Shown here piece after piece: positions 15,153 through 23,506 of a stretch of DNA of 40,955 bases (position 1 is its first letter; each line of letters begins with the position of its first letter). Under the pieces are notes generated by a model, which worked only from the letters and a program-made list of their open reading frames with translations, was not told where the DNA came from and did no database searches. This DNA is from Archaeoglobus sp. JdFR-37. GTDB taxonomy: Archaea; Halobacteriota; Archaeoglobi; Archaeoglobales; Archaeoglobaceae. The stretch covers positions 1-40,955 of the forward strand of contig MTMY01000038.1 of assembly GCA_002010215.1 (NCBI GenBank). The letters are read 5' to 3'. The position numbers were made by a program, and so were the translations under genes.

Positions 15153-16346
15153 ATGGAAACAAAAAACATCCACGATGCTATACATGGTACCATAACAGTT
15201 GAAGACTGGCAGCTCAGGATAATCGACACGCCTCAAATCCAGAGGCTTCGCCGTATAAAACAGCTCGGCTTCGCCAATCTCGTTTACCCCGGAGCAAATC
15301 ACACCCGCTTTGAGCACAGTATTGGAGTCATGTACATTGCCTCCAAACTTGCAGAAAGGCTGGAATGTGATGAAGATGAACGCATGGAGATTGTTGCTGC
15401 TGCTCTCCTCCATGATGTTGGCCATGCACCCTTCAGCCACTCCAGCGAATTGATACTCAGAAAGTACCTGAGGATGAAGCATGAAGAGTACCTCATCAAG
15501 AGGGGTGGGGAGCTAAAGGAGGTTTTGAAAGACCTTGGCCTTCGTGTGGGGAGAATAGCGGAGCACATAGCTGGAAAGAGGTATGGGGTGGTCAGCGGGG
15601 ACATAGATGCCGATAGAATGGACTATCTGGTTAGGGATTCCTACCACACTGGCGTGGCATACGGGATTTTTGATCTCGAGAGGTTGATTGCCAAAATAAA
15701 GTTTGAAGGGGACATGGTGATAGGGGCTGGTGGCATCAGGGCTGCCGAATCTCTCCTCATCTCCCGCTTCATGATGTATCCAACCGTTTACTTCCATCAT
15801 GTCTGCAGAATAGCTAGGAAGATGTACGAAAAAGCTGTGGAGATGGCAGTCATTGAGGGAAAGCTTGATGCCAGACAACTTTTAACCATGGACGATTACG
15901 ACATGGTTTCTTTCCTCAGAAATGCAGGAGGTTACCAGTCGGAGATAATGGGGATGATCGATAGCAGAAAGCTGTTCAAGAGGGCTCTGTACATAGGTCC
16001 TGATTCAATTGACTCAAAAGAACTGGAAAAGCTTTCTGCTGAAAAGGTTGAGCGTGAAATTGCGGAGGAGGCAGAGATTCCTGAAGAGTACGTTTTACTG
16101 GACATCCCTCCCCTTGAGGAGGCTAGGGAACTGAAGGCTTTGGTAGAGGTGGAAGGCGATAAAAAGAGGCTTGAAGATGTATCACCTCTTGTCAGGGCGC
16201 TGAAGGAGGCAGAGAGGACCACGTGGAGGCTGGGAGTTTACACAAAACCTGAATACATCGAGAGGGTTGAAAAAGCAGCCATAGACTTCCTCGGAATAGA
16301 GAGACTGCCTAAGCAGAAAAGACTTGATGAGTTGCCTATCTGGTAA
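15153..16346 (+). CDS. HD-superfamily phosphohydrolase (SAMHD1/dGTPase-like)
   Basis: A 397-residue HD-domain hydrolase. The opening IHDAIHGTITV, RLRRIKQLG, and the metal ligands H55 in TRFEHSIGV, HD at 87-88 in LLHDVGHAPFSH, and an aspartate in GDIDADRMDYLVRDS form the signature of the COG1078 family, related to SAMHD1 and bacterial dNTP triphosphohydrolases. It probably hydrolyses nucleotides; activity is inferred. A clear TATA box, TATATTTAT (15120-15128), is 29 bp before ATG and no Shine-Dalgarno site is seen, so the message is probably leaderless. Confidence 0.9.
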   Translation: METKNIHDAIHGTITVEDWQLRIIDTPQIQRLRRIKQLGFANLVYPGANHTRFEHSIGVMYIASKLAERLECDEDERMEIVAAALLHDVGHAPFSHSSELILRKYLRMKHEEYLIKRGGELKEVLKDLGLRVGRIAEHIAGKRYGVVSGDIDADRMDYLVRDSYHTGVAYGIFDLERLIAKIKFEGDMVIGAGGIRAAESLLISRFMMYPTVYFHHVCRIARKMYEKAVEMAVIEGKLDARQLLTMDDYDMVSFLRNAGGYQSEIMGMIDSRKLFKRALYIGPDSIDSKELEKLSAEKVEREIAEEAEIPEEYVLLDIPPLEEARELKALVEVEGDKKRLEDVSPLVRALKEAERTTWRLGVYTKPEYIERVEKAAIDFLGIERLPKQKRLDELPIW

Positions 16347-16391
16347 TCTTGCTTAACTTTTCAACCCGAAACATTTTTAATTTTGGTTAAA

Positions 16392-16407
16392 TTAAGCTTA
16401 CTTAAGT
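16392..16407. promoter_or_regulatory. Inverted-repeat region at the winged-helix regulator promoter
   Basis: TTAAG-CTTA-CTTAA and the palindrome ACTTAAGT overlap between the TATA-like TTAAATTA (16387-16394) and the GTG start at 16416. The position suits autoregulation by the encoded protein. Confidence 0.3.
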
Positions 16408-16415
16408 GATCTCAG

Positions 16416-16973
16416 GTGGCTACCGTTAGGGACAGAATTATGCTTTCACTGTTGTGGGGAGAAAAAGACTTCACAACCCTAAAGGATGAGCTTAAGGTCT
16501 CTTCTCCAACTCTCTCTACCCACCTCAAAGACATGCTAGAGAAAGAGTATCTGGAGTTCAAGATAGAGGGCAGAAGGAAACTGTATCGCTTGAAAGAGAA
16601 GGCATTTCAAAGTCCTTTTCTCTCTTCCTATTTCAGAGGGTTGAAGGCTGCTTCAGACGTGATAAGAGGCAGAATAGATGCTCTCACGGGTTTAAGGCAG
16701 GTTGCAGAGGACGAAGTTGCCCTAAAGGCATTCACATCCACAATTCTGAGATTCTACCAACCTCTGAATGGCAGCAGGGATGGGTACAGAGACCTCATTT
16801 CAGTGCTTGAGGAGGACATATCCGGAGTTGAGAGGCTTATTGGAGTTAGAGATTTGGATGAAATCAGAGAAGTTTTAAATTCAAGAATTCGTTTCCTGGA
16901 TTCTCTCTACTCATCTCTTGGTCCACCTCTCAGCGTTCTGTGGATGAGGTACAGAACGAGAATTGAGGAATAG
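16416..16973 (+). CDS. Winged-helix transcriptional regulator (ArsR/MarR-like)
   Basis: The first 70 residues form a winged helix-turn-helix: RIMLSLLWGEKDFTTLKDEL, then recognition helix SSPTLSTHLKDMLE and a wing with KIEGRRKLYRLKE. The remaining 115 residues are mostly helical, probably for dimerisation or effector binding, with no recognised motif. The start is GTG 16416; a TATA-like element 26 bp upstream and the lack of a Shine-Dalgarno site suggest a leaderless message. Its target is unknown; the inverted repeat over its own promoter suggests self-control. Confidence 0.8.
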   Translation: MATVRDRIMLSLLWGEKDFTTLKDELKVSSPTLSTHLKDMLEKEYLEFKIEGRRKLYRLKEKAFQSPFLSSYFRGLKAASDVIRGRIDALTGLRQVAEDEVALKAFTSTILRFYQPLNGSRDGYRDLISVLEEDISGVERLIGVRDLDEIREVLNSRIRFLDSLYSSLGPPLSVLWMRYRTRIEE

Positions 16974-17002
16974 CTAGATACTTGACGTGAGTTTTATCGA
17001 CT

Positions 17003-17214
17003 TCAGCTACCAGTCATAAACCGATCCCGCCACTCAATCCTTGCCACCATCTTTAAATCTTTAACAACTATTTCAGAAAGCTTTACTTCAAAACTCATTC
17101 AAGACCTAACTTCTTCTTTGCCTCCTCAAGAGTATAAGCCTTCATCTTGCCAGTTTCCCTGAATGCCTCAATCCTTATAATGCCAGTCAACCCAACATAT
17201 TTGGGAATAATTTT
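17003..17214 (-). pseudogene. Possible relic of a small toxin-antitoxin pair
   Basis: Two tiny frames overlap as ATGA on the minus strand. The first is open for 39 codons (17214-17095, stop after AKKKLGLE), but has no ATG before residue 24 and a stop immediately upstream, so it looks like the 3' end of a gene. The second (17098-17003, 31 codons) begins MSFEVKLSEIVVKDLK, which resembles the first strand and helix of RelE/ParE toxins, and then stops. The overlap and order fit an antitoxin-toxin pair that has decayed. No intact domain remains, so the family call is tentative. Confidence 0.35.
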
Positions 17215-17240
17215 TTATCTTATCAGGCTTTGCTTTGAAC

Positions 17241-18344
17241 ATGATAACTGAGTTGCTTGAGACATATAATGCTCAGTTCTTCGTTCAGTATGCCAGCAGC
17301 AGGGATGCAAACTTCTTTTATTCCACCGGATTCAAGGTTCACGACCCAGTTCTGTATGTGCTTGGCTCTGACGGCACCGATTTACTCGTGGTGCCTGACA
17401 TGGAGAAAGGTAGGGCTGAAAGGGAGAGTAGAGTAAGGGAAATAGCGGGGCTTGGGGATATAGGCTACTATGAGAACCTCCGTTACTATAAAGACCCAAG
17501 AACGGCTCTGGCTCAGACCTATCTGGAGCTTTTACTATCTCATGGAGCAAGAAAAATACTGGTTCCCACAAATTTCCCCTCCTTTCTTTCATTCTACCTT
17601 ATCAAACAGCTAGAAGTTGAGGTTGTGGAGAATCCCTTTTCCAAAATGAGGGCTGTTAAGAGGAGAGATGAAATTGAGAAAATAAAAGAGGTGGCTGAGA
17701 TTGCCATCAAGGCCTTCGAACACGGTCTTAACTTTATAAAGGCGAGAAAGAAGTGTGAAGTGGTCAGGAGTGAGATTGAAACTTACCTTTATTCCAAGAA
17801 ATACCTTGCGGAGGACACCATAGTATCTTCAGGCAAACTCTCTGCTGATCCACATCACATTGGGATGGGTGAAATAGAGAAGCATGTGGTGATGGATATT
17901 TTTCCCAAGAGCAGAGTGCATGGTTATCATGCGGATTTTACCCGAACGGTCTTGCTTGAAGATTTTAAGGAGATAGAGGAGATGCTTGAAGCTTGCATTG
18001 AGGCCAAAAACAGGGCTATTAAGACTGTTAGAGATGGTGTTTTTGCTTCTGAAGTGCATCAGACAGTGTGCGATATCCTTGAAGACCACGGTTACCACAC
18101 ACTTCGCCATAAAGCTGGAGAGGGGTTCATCCATTCTACCGGACACGGTATTGGGCTGGAGGTTCATGAACTGCCGAGGATATTTGAAAGCGGAGAAAAG
18201 CTTAAAGCTGGCATGGTTTTCACAATCGAACCGGGACTATACTACCGGAAATGGGGCGGAGTGAGGGTTGAGGATACCGTAGTTGTTAAAAAGAATGGCT
18301 GTGAAGTACTCACTCCCTACCCTGATAAGGTTGATTTAAGGTGA
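17241..18344 (+). CDS. M24 family Xaa-Pro peptidase
   Basis: A 367-residue aminopeptidase P/prolidase-type enzyme. Residues 1 to about 130 form the creatinase N-terminal domain and 135-360 the pita-bread catalytic fold. The five metal ligands are visible: the aspartates in MDIFPK and HADFTRT, His in STGHGIGLEVHE, Glu in FTIEPGLYY, and Glu in VRVEDTVVV. It probably cleaves Xaa-Pro bonds in the cytoplasm. ATG 17241 is chosen over TTG 17235; a TTTTTTATC TATA box lies about 25 bp upstream, so translation is probably leaderless. It precedes methionine aminopeptidase, also an M24 enzyme, by 45 bases. Confidence 0.92.
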   Translation: MITELLETYNAQFFVQYASSRDANFFYSTGFKVHDPVLYVLGSDGTDLLVVPDMEKGRAERESRVREIAGLGDIGYYENLRYYKDPRTALAQTYLELLLSHGARKILVPTNFPSFLSFYLIKQLEVEVVENPFSKMRAVKRRDEIEKIKEVAEIAIKAFEHGLNFIKARKKCEVVRSEIETYLYSKKYLAEDTIVSSGKLSADPHHIGMGEIEKHVVMDIFPKSRVHGYHADFTRTVLLEDFKEIEEMLEACIEAKNRAIKTVRDGVFASEVHQTVCDILEDHGYHTLRHKAGEGFIHSTGHGIGLEVHELPRIFESGEKLKAGMVFTIEPGLYYRKWGGVRVEDTVVVKKNGCEVLTPYPDKVDLR

Positions 18345-18389
18345 TAGCTGGCAGCTGGGTGTCTGGAAAGTGATGGCTGAGGTGATAGC

Positions 18390-18443
18390 GTGGATAATGT
18401 GGATAACATGAATGATGTAAATGACGTGGGAGAATTGGAGGAA
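18390..18443 (+). repeat. Six degenerate 9-bp units at the map start
   Basis: GTGGATAAT, GTGGATAAC, ATGAATGAT, GTAAATGAC, GTGGGAGAA and TTGGAGGAA follow each other in frame. Most units begin with a possible start codon. Confidence 0.75.
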
Positions 18444-19301
18444 AGATTTGAAAAAACAATCAAAGCTGGAGAAGTGCTGAGACAGGTTAGAGAAGAAGTG
18501 AGGCCAAGGATAAAACCGGGGGTAAAGCTCCTGGAAGTGGCAGAATTCGTGGAAAACAGGATAAGAGAGCTGGGAGCTGAACCAGCCTTCCCCGTCAACA
18601 TCTCCATAAATGCTGATGCCGCTCACTTCACACCTAAAAAAAATGATGAGAGGGCATTCAAGGAAGGAGACCTTGTGAAGATAGATATTGGTGCTCACAT
18701 TGACGGTTTTATTGCAGATACTGCCTTCACGATTGATCTTGGTGATCATGAAGAGCTTGTAAAAGCAGCAGAGGATGCGCTAAAGAGAGCAATTGAAGTG
18801 GTGGAGCCAGGGATAGAAACTTCAGTTATAGGGGCGGCAATAGAGGAGGCCATCAAGGAGTTCGATTTCAGGCCCATAGTGAACCTCACCGGTCATGGCT
18901 TTCTGCCCTACGTTGCCCACGCACCTCCTACAATATACAACTTCAAAACCGACAGAGGTGTGAAGGTGGAAGAGGGCATGATCTTCGCTATCGAACCCTT
19001 CGCCACCAACGGGGCTGGAAAGGTGGCGGAGAGGGGAGAGGTGGAGATCTACTCTGTGGTTGCAGCTAAACCTACCAGAATGAAAATGGCCAGAGAGTTG
19101 CTTAAGGAGGTGGAGAAGTACAAAACCCTTCCATTTGCCAAAAGATGGCTTACCAAGGCTCCAGAAGTGATTCTTTCGAAGCTGGTGAGAGAAGGGATAC
19201 TCAGGAGCTATCCCGTACTCACAGAGATTAACAGAGGTCTTGTCAGTCAGGCAGAGCACACAATAATTGTTGAGAGTAACAGGGCGAGGATTGTTACCTG
19301 A
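18390..19301 (+). CDS. map: Methionine aminopeptidase, type II
   Basis: Removes the initiator methionine from new proteins. The 303 residues include the pita-bread fold with metal ligands in KIDIGAHIDGFIADTAF, the His of TGHGFLPYVAHAPP, Glu of FAIEPFATNG and Glu of QAEHTIIVE, and the type II insert (about 200-270) before the last ligand. The start is GTG 18390, with GAGGTGAT three bases upstream. The first 18 codons are a 9-bp repeat (VDN VDN MND VND), giving alternative in-frame starts at GTG 18399 and ATG 18408. Homologues begin near ELEERFEKTIKAGEV, so the N-terminal tail is extra. Confidence 0.94.
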   Translation: MDNVDNMNDVNDVGELEERFEKTIKAGEVLRQVREEVRPRIKPGVKLLEVAEFVENRIRELGAEPAFPVNISINADAAHFTPKKNDERAFKEGDLVKIDIGAHIDGFIADTAFTIDLGDHEELVKAAEDALKRAIEVVEPGIETSVIGAAIEEAIKEFDFRPIVNLTGHGFLPYVAHAPPTIYNFKTDRGVKVEEGMIFAIEPFATNGAGKVAERGEVEIYSVVAAKPTRMKMARELLKEVEKYKTLPFAKRWLTKAPEVILSKLVREGILRSYPVLTEINRGLVSQAEHTIIVESNRARIVT

Positions 19302-19318
19302 TTAAATTTAATTTTAAC

Positions 19319-20260
19319 TCAAACCACCAGCTTGGTAATGCCAGAGAAAATGACGATAGACGCTATAGAGTTAGAGCCAGGGACCGGGTAATCACCATAC
19401 CTTATTTCAATATCTGGATTAACTCTTTCGATGCGGGAAATACAGGCGAAAAGGCCGTCCATCGTTATCTCTTCTGGCTCACCGCTGAAAACTAACAGAG
19501 CACCTTTGGCTGTTGTGACATCACAATTCACGCTAAGGCTGGAAAGGCTTTCGTCAACCATATCCACCATTCTCTTCGTCCTGATTGCTTTGAGTTCGCT
19601 TTCCCTTCTGTAAACTATTCTCCTTATGAGGTGGTGCTGAAGTTTCTGCCTCGACATGCCCAGCACTGCTAACCCCCTCTTCCTTATGGCATTGAAGACG
19701 TCGCTAGTATCAACTACAACCTCTCCAGCCCTTCTCTTTTTCAGATCTATTTCTCCAACAAGAGCGATGGTGTTGAGTGATTCCAGAACGTAGTTTCTGT
19801 AGTTATCTCTTCTTTCAAAGATGATCGGCACATCAAACTTTTTACTTGCATTTCTCAGCCTCATTCCCATTTCCCTGAAATCCGCTTCATCCAGTGTTGG
19901 AATTGTAACGAGTGCCATAACGGGCTCTTCTGTAACATCTTTCAGCTCATCTGCCATCTCCATGGCAGTTTGGAAGGCGAAGTCATCATCAAGGGCAAAG
20001 GCGAGCATGGAACCCTCAAAAATCTCATATCTCGAGAGCATCGAATTCAAAGCACTCGTTAGATCTACCTCACCATTTCTGTACACAACGTAATAGCGAT
20101 TTTTGTCGGGAATGGCCTTGGCACTTTTTATTAGCCCCACATCATTGCTAATAGCATGACACTTGAAGAGGGGGGCATTGTTAACCCTGGCCCCTCTTCT
20201 CGCGAAGATCTCTGTAATTTCAACGCCTTCTCTGCCTATCCCGACGGTAAGGAGTTTCAT
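19319..20260 (-). CDS. Divergent tubulin/FtsZ-superfamily protein lacking the T4 G-loop
   Basis: The 313 residues align in order with FtsZ although identity is low. The start KLLTVGIGREGVEI matches the T1 region, HAISNDVG (35-42) matches the T2 NTD loop, and VVVDTSDVFNAIRKRGLAVLG (181-201) matches the T7 region where FtsZ has NVDFADV. The C-terminal domain follows the FtsZ pattern: AKGALLVFSGEP, IERVNPDIEIRYGD and a final strand IASIVIFSG. The glycine-rich GTP signature GGGTGTG is absent: the equivalent stretch reads LAFALDDDFAFQTA (86-99). The two T7 acidic residues (184, 187) remain. GTP binding is therefore doubtful. It is the last gene after the NUDIX gene, 24 bases downstream, with no clear Shine-Dalgarno site. 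The role is unknown. Confidence 0.75.
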   Translation of the reverse strand: MKLLTVGIGREGVEITEIFARRGARVNNAPLFKCHAISNDVGLIKSAKAIPDKNRYYVVYRNGEVDLTSALNSMLSRYEIFEGSMLAFALDDDFAFQTAMEMADELKDVTEEPVMALVTIPTLDEADFREMGMRLRNASKKFDVPIIFERRDNYRNYVLESLNTIALVGEIDLKKRRAGEVVVDTSDVFNAIRKRGLAVLGMSRQKLQHHLIRRIVYRRESELKAIRTKRMVDMVDESLSSLSVNCDVTTAKGALLVFSGEPEEITMDGLFACISRIERVNPDIEIRYGDYPVPGSNSIASIVIFSGITKLVV

Positions 20261-20284
20261 TCAGGAATGAGTTTCTTAACGAAC

Positions 20285-20866
20285 TTATAAGTGTATCGAA
20301 GAAAAGAATTTTTCGATGGAGTCAAATCTCCTAATAATTCTCAAGTAGAAATCATCCAAAATCCTGCTGGATGCGCCCCATATGAGCTCACCATCACACT
20401 CGAAATTTGGCCCCCAGTCAGTAATACGACGTGAGAGAAGAACCTTCTTGAGATCGTCAACGAGTATTTTGCTCACCTCGTAATCATCAGGTTTCAGCTC
20501 TGTTTCTTCTACAACCCCCACAACTGGGTGAATTTTTATTCTGTGCTCTATAACCTCTTTTGGTGAGAGAAAACCCAGAACTTCAATTTTATCGGCTTTG
20601 ACACCAATTTCCTCTTCGCTCTCCCTTAAAGCTGTGTCAAGGGGCGTTTCGTCCATCTCTCTGATCCCGCCAGGGAATGCAACGTGTCCGGCACTTCTGC
20701 TGAGATTTTTTGACCTCAGAATCATAACAAGTTTTGGTTTTTCTGCCAGCATTATGGGAACAAGTATTGCGGCGCTCTTCTCGTGCCTTATATATTCCAG
20801 TGTTGTGTCGAGGATTTCTCTCAGGCCTTCCTGAAATCTCACCTTATATCCCTCATGTTTAATCAC
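20285..20866 (-). CDS. NUDIX hydrolase, CoA pyrophosphatase-like
   Basis: A 193-residue NUDIX enzyme. The NUDIX box is GGIREMDETPLDTALRESEE followed by EIGV. The preceding SRSAGHVAFPGG is the extra signature of the NUDT7/NUDT8/YeaB group, which cleaves coenzyme A and acyl-CoA to 4'-phosphopantetheine and adenosine bisphosphate. The substrate is thus probably a CoA derivative, by family. The start is GTG 20866, sharing one base with the stop codon of the upstream protease, and no Shine-Dalgarno site is seen, so translation is probably coupled. Confidence 0.87.
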   Translation of the reverse strand: MIKHEGYKVRFQEGLREILDTTLEYIRHEKSAAILVPIMLAEKPKLVMILRSKNLSRSAGHVAFPGGIREMDETPLDTALRESEEEIGVKADKIEVLGFLSPKEVIEHRIKIHPVVGVVEETELKPDDYEVSKILVDDLKKVLLSRRITDWGPNFECDGELIWGASSRILDDFYLRIIRRFDSIEKFFSSIHL

Positions 20867-21903
20867 TATAAATTTTGCGGTATCTGAAATGGCACAGGCG
20901 TGAATGTCAGGAGAGCTATGACGAACACGATAATACCACCAATGACTCTTGTTCTGTCCAGCGGTTCATCTTCTATTGGATCGGGGTGCCCCTGCATTGC
21001 GAAGAAGAAGGATATAAGTCCCCAGAAAAACCAGACAGAGGATGAGACATTCAAGTAATAATTGACAAAACTTCCCAATGCCAGCAGAAAGAAAGGCGTT
21101 GCCCTGCTTATGGCATTGGCTTTTTTTCCTATCAGGGCTCGCATAACGTGCCCTCCATCAAGCTGCCCCACCGGTATGAGGTTCAGAGAGGTTATGAACA
21201 TTCCAACCCAGCCAGCAAAGGCAATTGGATGCATGACTCCACCATTGAATCCAGTGAGATACGCTAGAAAATCGAATAGGGGAGGGGTCCCCAGCATTAT
21301 AATTGCTTCTCCACCAGCCCTGAATTCCATGTTCATGCCTATGAGGGCCACAATTATTGATGCTATGATGCCAACGATGGGGCCCGAGCAGCCTACATCG
21401 AAGAGTGCTTTTCTGTTGGGAATTGGGCCGCGATGCTTTATAACAGCTCCCAGCGTTCCGATAATTGTTGGGAAGGGAATGAAGTACGGGAAGGAAGTTT
21501 TCATCCCCCACCTTCTTGCAGCGATGTAATGCCCCATCTCGTGGCTTCCCAGAACGAACATTATGGCCATACTGAACTGAAAGCCACCAAGAATGTTGAA
21601 TTCAGGATAGAAGGTTGAACCTACGAGAGTGGTGGTGATGATAGTTGCGAAAAAGAGTATGAGGGGCAGAATTACATTCTCCTTCTCCTCCTTGAGCTCC
21701 TGGACCTCCACCACGAGCTCTCCATAATGACTCCTCATAGAAATTCTATATTGGCCAGAATAGGGCAAAATCTGTTTTTTCAGCTCTTCAGGATTAAATG
21801 TCTCCTTTGGAGTCACATAGAGTCTCAGAACTCCGTCGCTAACTTCTTTCCAGTAAATTCTGAAGTGTTGCTCAAGAATCCTCTCTATTTCTGCTGCTTC
21901 CAT
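20866..21903 (-). CDS. Site-2-protease-type membrane zinc metalloprotease (M50 family)
   Basis: A 345-residue integral membrane protease. Residues 1-75 are a soluble N-terminal domain. Several membrane helices then carry the zinc motif HEMGH (121-125) and, near 241-250, NLIPVGQLDG, the second motif that supplies the third ligand aspartate. Such enzymes cut membrane-bound substrates within the bilayer. AGAGGTGA precedes ATG 21903. It starts just after the phosphomevalonate dehydratase small-subunit gene and ends on the NUDIX start. The substrate is unknown. Confidence 0.92.
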   Translation of the reverse strand: MEAAEIERILEQHFRIYWKEVSDGVLRLYVTPKETFNPEELKKQILPYSGQYRISMRSHYGELVVEVQELKEEKENVILPLILFFATIITTTLVGSTFYPEFNILGGFQFSMAIMFVLGSHEMGHYIAARRWGMKTSFPYFIPFPTIIGTLGAVIKHRGPIPNRKALFDVGCSGPIVGIIASIIVALIGMNMEFRAGGEAIIMLGTPPLFDFLAYLTGFNGGVMHPIAFAGWVGMFITSLNLIPVGQLDGGHVMRALIGKKANAISRATPFFLLALGSFVNYYLNVSSSVWFFWGLISFFFAMQGHPDPIEDEPLDRTRVIGGIIVFVIALLTFTPVPFQIPQNL

Positions 21904-21906
21904 TCT

Positions 21907-22356
21907 TCACCTCTTGCTCTCTCCACTTCTACGCCTCTTCACCTTTACCAACCCTTCTTTTTCAGCCTTTATGCATATGATATCTCCAGTTCTAATCATC
22001 TCCAGTGGATTCTTTTCGAGTTTATCTATTACTGGTATCCCTGCAAGTATGGCCCCTACTGCAATTATTGGTTCGCTCTCAACATTTATAATGCCAGCGG
22101 GGGCAACACCTTTTTTAGCCATTCTAAGAATTACATAACTTCCAACAGTAGAACCCCTGCCTGATGGAAACACGAAAATTTTGCCTGCTATGCTTTCTCC
22201 CCTGATGTCGCTGTCTTCAGCAACAACAATGCCCGTTTCAGGATCAACATCTCCTAAGAATGAGAAATTCCGCTTACTGACTATTGCCTCACCCTCCGTC
22301 TCTCCTCTCGATATTGTTCTTCCCCTGATTCTGACTCCGTTAACCTCAATCGTCAC
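21907..22356 (-). CDS. Phosphomevalonate dehydratase small subunit (aconitase X swivel domain, DUF126)
   Basis: A 149-residue swivelling-domain protein of the aconitase X family. Conserved blocks are AIVSKRNFSFLGDVDPETG, FPSGRGSTVGSY and ESEPIIAVGAILAGIPVID. Together with the large subunit it forms the 4Fe-4S enzyme that dehydrates 5-phosphomevalonate to trans-anhydromevalonate 5-phosphate in the archaeal mevalonate pathway; some aconitase X members act on other hydroxy acids. The start is GTG 22356, with AGGAGGG upstream; the frame is open to 22401 but lies within the large subunit there. The genes overlap by 11 bases. Confidence 0.88.
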   Translation of the reverse strand: MTIEVNGVRIRGRTISRGETEGEAIVSKRNFSFLGDVDPETGIVVAEDSDIRGESIAGKIFVFPSGRGSTVGSYVILRMAKKGVAPAGIINVESEPIIAVGAILAGIPVIDKLEKNPLEMIRTGDIICIKAEKEGLVKVKRRRSGESKR

Positions 22357-23506
22357 TAAAGGCCCTCCTGATGCAGTCCTTAATGCTGCCAAAAATAACA
22401 TTCACCCCCCTGAGCTTGGGGAGGTAAGTCAAAGCTTTTCCGGAATTGACCATAACACATTCATACCTGCTGGTTGAAGGCGAAACAACCATGCACGTGT
22501 CGCAGAAAACTTTGAATCCTATGCTTTCAAGCTTTTTAATCAATTCGTCATTCTCACCGTACACCTTTCTGGATGTAAAGAGCCAAATCTCTTTTTTAAC
22601 CCCGCCCAGAGAAGTGAATTCTGAGGCTATTTCGAAAATTTTCCTGAGCTCTTCAGGACTGAGATGGGGACAGCCTAAGGCAATGAGGTCAGGTGTGCAA
22701 TCGTCTGAGCTAAAATCAATTTCAGCCAGATCGATCTCCATCCTCTCCCTTGGCCTCTCAAAATCACCGCTCTCCGGCGTAACTCCCTCAACATGAAACA
22801 GCGCTGTATTGCCCTTTGCAGCCATTGCAGCCCCCATTTGCTTAAGTTCGTCTTCTGTGACAGTTCTGGGAAGGCTGATAAGAGGTATTTCTCCCGGGAT
22901 TTTATCCCCCAGTAAGTAGCCAAGAAACGAAGGATTGAAAACCTCTGCTCCTCGGACTCGGACATAGATTGTTGGAGCCCTATTTTCCTTCACATGAAGT
23001 CCATAGTGGGGTGTTTTGCCGATTATAGCTGAAGCAATTGCGGTTATTCCGCTCTCCCTATTTGTTCTCGCCCCCACCACGGAGTTTGCGTAGCAGACAG
23101 CAGAGCTCTCCGCCCAAGCCAAATGGTCTCCGAAGGAGGGCGTGTGAAGGTAGTAGGGTGTGCAGGTTAAGGAAAGCTCTGCACCGATTCTCTGCAGGGC
23201 TTTGAGAACCCTCATCTGCTTGCTGTAGAATTCAATGTCAATTCCCATCTCTTTCCATCTCTCCACATCCATACCGGCAGGATTGACATAAGCGGGAACT
23301 TTCACCCTAGCATTTAAACATTCAAGCCACTCCAAACCAGCATCGCCAATGTTATCATAAGAAACTCCGCTTATCTGGGCACTCTTTACCGGTATGAGCC
23401 TGTCTGCATCGTATATCTCTCCGATGGCCACGAGTATCTCCATGCACTTGGCAATCGTCTCATTGTCTGAGCTGAGAAGCTCTTCTTCTTCCCGGGTCAG
23501 GTGCAT
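22346..23506 (-). CDS. Phosphomevalonate dehydratase large subunit (aconitase X catalytic, DUF521)
   Basis: The 386-residue catalytic subunit of an aconitase X enzyme. Cysteines expected to hold the iron-sulfur cluster and active site appear in LTCTPYYL, IALGCPHLS and FCDTCMVVSP; other family blocks are LAWAESSAVCYANSVVGARTN split by small residues, and GKTPHYGLH. In archaea lacking phosphomevalonate kinase and classical decarboxylase, this enzyme starts the branch of the mevalonate pathway that ends with a UbiD-type decarboxylase, and such a gene lies at 25647-26906. A TATA-like element TCTTTTATC (23529-23537) is 26 bp before ATG, suggesting a leaderless message for the operon of up to five genes. 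Confidence 0.88.
   Translation of the reverse strand: MHLTREEEELLSSDNETIAKCMEILVAIGEIYDADRLIPVKSAQISGVSYDNIGDAGLEWLECLNARVKVPAYVNPAGMDVERWKEMGIDIEFYSKQMRVLKALQRIGAELSLTCTPYYLHTPSFGDHLAWAESSAVCYANSVVGARTNRESGITAIASAIIGKTPHYGLHVKENRAPTIYVRVRGAEVFNPSFLGYLLGDKIPGEIPLISLPRTVTEDELKQMGAAMAAKGNTALFHVEGVTPESGDFERPRERMEIDLAEIDFSSDDCTPDLIALGCPHLSPEELRKIFEIASEFTSLGGVKKEIWLFTSRKVYGENDELIKKLESIGFKVFCDTCMVVSPSTSRYECVMVNSGKALTYLPKLRGVNVIFGSIKDCIRRAFSDD

Noticed and set aside
19319-20260. Calling this gene a true FtsZ
   Set aside because: The GTP-binding GGGTGTG loop is missing, so only superfamily membership is claimed.
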